From NCBI GenBank assembly GCA_011176545.1, contig DUEN01000011.1, forward strand, positions 1 through 48,425: 48,425 nt of DNA, given 5' to 3'. The notes beneath the pieces were generated by a model. That model did no database searches. It was given only the letters and a program-made list of their open reading frames with translations, and had not been told where the DNA came from. This document shows positions 45,571 to 48,425 of this stretch, piece by piece. The position numbers were made by a program, and so were the translations under genes. Position 1 is the stretch's first letter. Every line of letters begins with the position of its first letter. This stretch comes from Caldilineae bacterium (GTDB lineage: Bacteria; Chloroflexota; Anaerolineae; DUEN01).

Positions 45571-46020
45571 ATGAGGAGTTCGAGCAGAGCACGGATCCTC
45601 TGGCTGTGGGTTTTGGTGTCGATCCTGGCGCTAAGCGCGGCGTGTAGCGGCCCCGGGGGCGCCGGGAAGAGCGTGAACCCCGAAACGGTGGCCATGGACT
45701 TCACCACTGCGTTCCTGCAAGGAGACCTGGAGAAGGCCAAAGAGTTCATCAAGGCCGAGGCCATGGAGAAGGTCAGTCAGAAGCTCGATAAGAGCGCTGC
45801 CATTATGGGGCAATACGAGACGACCAATCTCGAGATCGGGTCCACCCGCCCGTGGAGCTTCGGCGGCGAGTCTGACAAGCGCGTGGAAATCCGCTTTGAC
45901 TTTCGACGCAAAGGCGCCTCTGACGAGCAATGGTCCATAGGCCTTCTGGCTGTCCGGGTCGTCACCACCGGCGGCACGTGGAAAATCACCGACCTGGAGC
46001 TGGTAAGGCCAGCCAAGTAA
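45571..46020 (+). CDS. Putative lipoprotein, NTF2/DUF4878-like domain
   Basis: 149 aa from the ATG at 45571 after AGGAGGGAGG. A signal sequence (ILWLWVLVSILALSAACSG) with a lipobox-like Cys near residue 25 leads to a domain starting VNPETVAMDFTTAFLQGDLE, then KAKEFIKAEAMEKV. That pattern, a helix holding VAxxFxxAFxxGDxxxA, is typical of DUF4878-like NTF2-fold lipoproteins, whose role is unknown. The rest is beta-strand-rich (KRVEIRFDFRRKG, WSIGLLAVRVVTTGGTWKIT). Extracytoplasmic and membrane-anchored. It could be a partner of the sugar-uptake system downstream, but nothing proves it. Confidence 0.75.
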   Translation: MRSSSRARILWLWVLVSILALSAACSGPGGAGKSVNPETVAMDFTTAFLQGDLEKAKEFIKAEAMEKVSQKLDKSAAIMGQYETTNLEIGSTRPWSFGGESDKRVEIRFDFRRKGASDEQWSIGLLAVRVVTTGGTWKITDLELVRPAK

Positions 46021-46535
46021 TGGCGATTGACATCATAGCTCCCCTCACTCCCGCAATTGCACATCGTCTGTTGCATAGCCCCCTCACTCCCGCAGCAGCA
46101 GACATAGAACAACTCGTGATAGTCGCCCTTTCGTACCCGCGAGAACTGTCACATCGGCTCAAGCTATCCGTTTCCTAAGGATCGTGGGGAGAAAGGCAGA
46201 TACGCTAATTCAGGGCAGCCCCCATGCCGCCCCTGGTGGGGCGCAGAATCACGGATGAAAATCGACGGCGGTCAGCGGTCGTTCGTCGTCCGTCGTTTTT
46301 TCATAACAGGTCCCACGCCACTCCCTACGGGGCGCCAGAATCACGGATGAAAATCAGCGGCGGTCGTCCGTCGTACTCTCATAGGCAGGGCTACCGTCGC
46401 AACGAATGCCTCAGCGAAGCTTGCGAAGGGGGGTGATAGGCGAGAGGACAAGTGCACAGTTGACCTGTTGCGTCTGGGCAGGCGCAGCAAGGGATTGGAT
46501 CCGTTTTCCCTATGGAGTCTAAGGAGGGATCGGAA
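46021..46535. repeat. Intergenic region with two sets of direct repeats
   Basis: A 515-bp region without a convincing gene. CCCCTCACTCCCGCA occurs at 46041-46055 and 46080-46094. A second, longer imperfect repeat covers 46221-46295 and 46312-46376; both copies contain CAGAATCACGGATGAAAATC followed by CGGCGGTC and GTCCGTCG. The promoter for the solute-binding protein gene is likely to be in the last 100 bp, but I cannot point to a clear -35/-10. Confidence 0.6.
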
Positions 46536-47987
46536 ATGGGAAAGGAAGAGAGACGAGCGGGCATTCTGAACAAGCGGCTCACCCGACGAGAGCTCTTGAA
46601 GGGAGCAGGCGGAGCCGGGCTGGCCCTGGGTCTGGGCGCCTTGGCAGGCTGTGCTCCCCCAGCACCCGCACCTGCACCGGCACCCCCACCCGCCGCCCCC
46701 GCCGAAGTTGGCCCAACAGTCATCAAAGTCTACGTCAACGCGAACTTCTTCATCGAACCCGATGCCTTTACCGAGGCCCAGGTGTGGACTGTCCATGTAC
46801 CTGAGTTCAATAAGGCACGCAAGGACATCCAAATCATCGTGGAGCCCGTCTCTCGGGACGAATACACGCCGAAGGTGTTGATGATGGCGGCCTCGGGTGA
46901 TATTGGCGATGTCCTGTGGGGCACCGGCAGCATCCCCATGTGGGCCAAGAACGATGTCCTTCTCCCCCTGGACGACCTGATCGCCGAGGATAACTTCGAC
47001 CTCAGCGTCTATGATCCAACCGCCCTGAAGATCCTGCAATTCGACCCTACCACCAACAAGTGGTACGTAGGTCCGCTCTGGGGGCTCCCCAACACCTTCA
47101 ACGCCGGTGTCCAGATGCTCTACTGGAACGCTGATATCTTCAAAGCTGCAGGTGTTGAGCTTCCCACGGAGGACACCACTTACGATGATATCTTGGAGAT
47201 GGCTAAGAGACTCACCCAGGACATCGATGGCGACGGCACGCCTGATGTCTGGGGTTTCCTTCCCAGCCCTTACCACGCCCATGGGATCTTCTGGGATGGC
47301 TCCATGATTGCCCCGTTTGGGGGAGAGATATTCAACTTTGAGGGCACCGAGGCTCGCATCAATTCCCCGGAGTCCGTGGCCGCCTTCCAGTGGCTGTATG
47401 ATCTGGAGCGAAAATACCAGGTGGCCCCTCCTAAGGACGTGGTGAGCGCTTTGGGTGGTTACAAAGAGATGCACATGAAGTCCAAGCTGGCCCTGTACCG
47501 CAACGGTCCCTGGGGCGGCATGCACTTTCGTCTCATCCCGCCCGAAGGGGAGGAGGGCCATGTGGAGGCGGGCGGCGTGCCAACGCCAGTGGGTCCTTCT
47601 GGTTCGAGAGGGACCTTTGCCAGTTGTGAGTGGTGGGGCATTGCCAAAGCCTCCAAGCATCCCAAGGAGGCGTTTGAGGCGCTCAAGTGGATCACCGACT
47701 ATGACTCGAACAAGTATCGCGCCCTGGGTACTCTAGTGCCCCCTGCCTATCTGGCGGTGCGGGAGGACCCCGAGGTGTTGGCTGATCCCCTCTTAACTGT
47801 AAACATAAAAGCGGTGGAATACGCGGAGCTTCCCTACCATGCAGCGAATGGGCGGGACAGCGAGATCAACACCTTGCTGGGTCAGGAGTTGAGCGGCCTC
47901 GACACGGGCGAGCAGGAGCCCACTCAGGCCTTCTTCGATCAGCTGGCGGCCAAGATCCAGGACATCCTGGATCAGCCCCCGGCCTAG
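46536..47987 (+). CDS. Sugar ABC transporter extracellular solute-binding protein (Tat lipoprotein)
   Basis: 483 aa from the ATG at 46536 (behind AAGGAGGG, 46521-46528). The N-terminus holds a twin-arginine motif TRRELLKG followed by a hydrophobic stretch and a lipobox LAGC, so it is exported folded by Tat and lipidated. After a Pro/Ala linker, the mature part resembles family 1 (sugar-type) solute-binding proteins: PTVIKVYVNANFF, FNKARKDIQIIVEPVSRDEY, DVLWGTGSIPMWAKNDVLLP, LMLYWN-like VQMLYWNADIFKAAGVELP, and PYHAHGIFWDGSMIAPFGGE. It delivers a sugar, probably an oligosaccharide, to membrane permeases that are not in the window. The first 193 nt are repeated with two mismatches at 48233-48425. 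Confidence 0.9.
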   Translation: MGKEERRAGILNKRLTRRELLKGAGGAGLALGLGALAGCAPPAPAPAPAPPPAAPAEVGPTVIKVYVNANFFIEPDAFTEAQVWTVHVPEFNKARKDIQIIVEPVSRDEYTPKVLMMAASGDIGDVLWGTGSIPMWAKNDVLLPLDDLIAEDNFDLSVYDPTALKILQFDPTTNKWYVGPLWGLPNTFNAGVQMLYWNADIFKAAGVELPTEDTTYDDILEMAKRLTQDIDGDGTPDVWGFLPSPYHAHGIFWDGSMIAPFGGEIFNFEGTEARINSPESVAAFQWLYDLERKYQVAPPKDVVSALGGYKEMHMKSKLALYRNGPWGGMHFRLIPPEGEEGHVEAGGVPTPVGPSGSRGTFASCEWWGIAKASKHPKEAFEALKWITDYDSNKYRALGTLVPPAYLAVREDPEVLADPLLTVNIKAVEYAELPYHAANGRDSEINTLLGQELSGLDTGEQEPTQAFFDQLAAKIQDILDQPPA

Positions 47988-48000
47988 ACGACTTTCAGAC

Positions 48001-48042
48001 GCATGGCGGTCGGCCACAGAAGGACCCAGCCGACCGCCATGC
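48001..48042 (+). terminator. Hairpin terminator after the first solute-binding gene
   Basis: A perfect 14-bp stem: GCATGGCGGTCGGC (48001-48014) with GCCGACCGCCATGC (48029-48042) and a 14-nt loop. It is followed by CTGTCATTATG, with no strong T-run. It separates the two solute-binding genes and could reduce read-through. Confidence 0.7.
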
Positions 48043-48225
48043 CTGTCATTATGTGGGCGCTATCGCCCCTTGCCGAATCGCGCTTCCGGGAGATGTTGCG
48101 CCTCGGATCGATCCCAAGCCGTCGTCATGTCGGTATAGGTCGTTCACTGCAAAGGGAGGTGATAGCTGGGAAGATATCCGGTACGCCATCAGTTTTTCCG
48201 AACCTTGAGCAAAGGAGAAGTCAGG

Positions 48226-48425
48226 ATGAGAGAGGAAGAGAGACGAGCGGGCATTCTGAACAAGCGGCTCACCCGACGAGAGCTCTTGAAGGGAGCAGGG
48301 GGAGCCGGGCTGGCCCTGGGTCTGGGCGCCTTGGCAGGCTGTGCTCCTCCAGCACCCGCACCTGCACCGGCACCCCCACCCGCCGCCCCCGCCGAAGTTG
48401 GCCCAACAGTCATCAAAGTCTACGT
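48226..48425 (+). CDS. Second solute-binding protein gene, start only (cut by window end)
   Basis: From the ATG at 48226 (AAAGGAGAAG upstream) the frame begins MREEERRAGILNKRLTRREL and reproduces the Tat signal, lipobox and linker of the first solute-binding gene almost exactly: 191 of 193 nt match. The last 77 bases of the window are identical to 46659-46735. The gene is a tandem paralogue whose mature part is missing, so it cannot be said whether it binds the same sugar. Alternatively the similarity could reflect an assembly problem at a repeat. Confidence 0.75.
   Translation, partial: MREEERRAGILNKRLTRRELLKGAGGAGLALGLGALAGCAPPAPAPAPAPPPAAPAEVGPTVIKVY

Noticed and set aside
46341..47660. 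A 439-codon minus-strand frame opposite the solute-binding gene
   Set aside because: No domain is recognisable and the plus strand holds a clear solute-binding protein with signal and ribosome binding site.

Overview
The window looks like a stretch of a GC-rich bacterial chromosome, most likely from the Chloroflexota (Anaerolineae-like). This rests on family recognition: a MalT-like LuxR regulator, a LysM/L,D-transpeptidase, MurJ, a heterodimeric ABC exporter, Thr-Pro-rich surface protein linkers, and many short palindromic and heptanucleotide repeats. No rRNA, complete transposase or phage module is present, so the placement is an inference. The left edge cuts a PrsW-like protease. The right edge lies inside a near-identical repeat of a solute-binding protein gene, and its last 77 bases exactly match an earlier part of the window, which suggests an assembly break.

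Layout. 1-13.4 kb is mostly housekeeping: a 2-hydroxyacid dehydrogenase, a cyclophilin-like protein, uvrB behind a strong promoter and a LexA-type box, hicBA, DUF433, a 2H phosphoesterase, a TIM-barrel isomerase, a GyrA-type topoisomerase subunit with a histone-H1-like tail, murJ with an ADP-heptose nucleotidyltransferase, and an AbrB/PIN pair. 13.4-16 kb holds two nucleotidyltransferases, a broken SWIM gene and an internally deleted REP-associated transposase (RAYT) remnant set between two matching palindromes. 16-23 kb has an SDR/GNAT pair, a heterodimeric ABC exporter, a Nudix hydrolase and a LysM L,D-transpeptidase.

23-28 kb is the most distinctive part. It has a Thr-Pro-rich secreted protein ending in a PEP-CTERM-like sorting signal, a selenocysteine tRNA with its own promoter, and a tightly overlapping three-gene operon (cobalamin-type radical SAM enzyme, LCM-type methyltransferase, flavodoxin-like protein). 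28-46 kb is accessory and partly decayed. It includes a chimeric alpha/beta-hydrolase/GT39 fragment, a MalT-like regulator carrying in-frame palindromic insertions, and an operon of CPBP protease, GNAT, DJ-1/PfpI and MFS genes in which two genes carry in-frame TGA codons. It also has two CPBP proteases, a GT1 glycosyltransferase, an EamA transporter, a Phd/PIN toxin-antitoxin pair, and remnants of DinB-like and restriction-methylase genes. 44.6-48.4 kb reads as a sugar-uptake locus: a GntR/FCD regulator with a near-consensus promoter, a lipoprotein, and two tandem Tat/lipoprotein solute-binding proteins.

Two themes recur. One is 7-nt repeats between genes and in-frame inside genes (GCGTAAA, GCAACAC, CAATCTC, ATGCATA types). 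The other is palindromes whose outer arms are conserved and whose inner arms vary but stay complementary (GTAGGGGCG..., GGTGCAACGCAC...). The in-frame palindromic insertions, the RAYT remnant, the radical SAM operon and the H1-like topoisomerase tail are the best candidates for something new.
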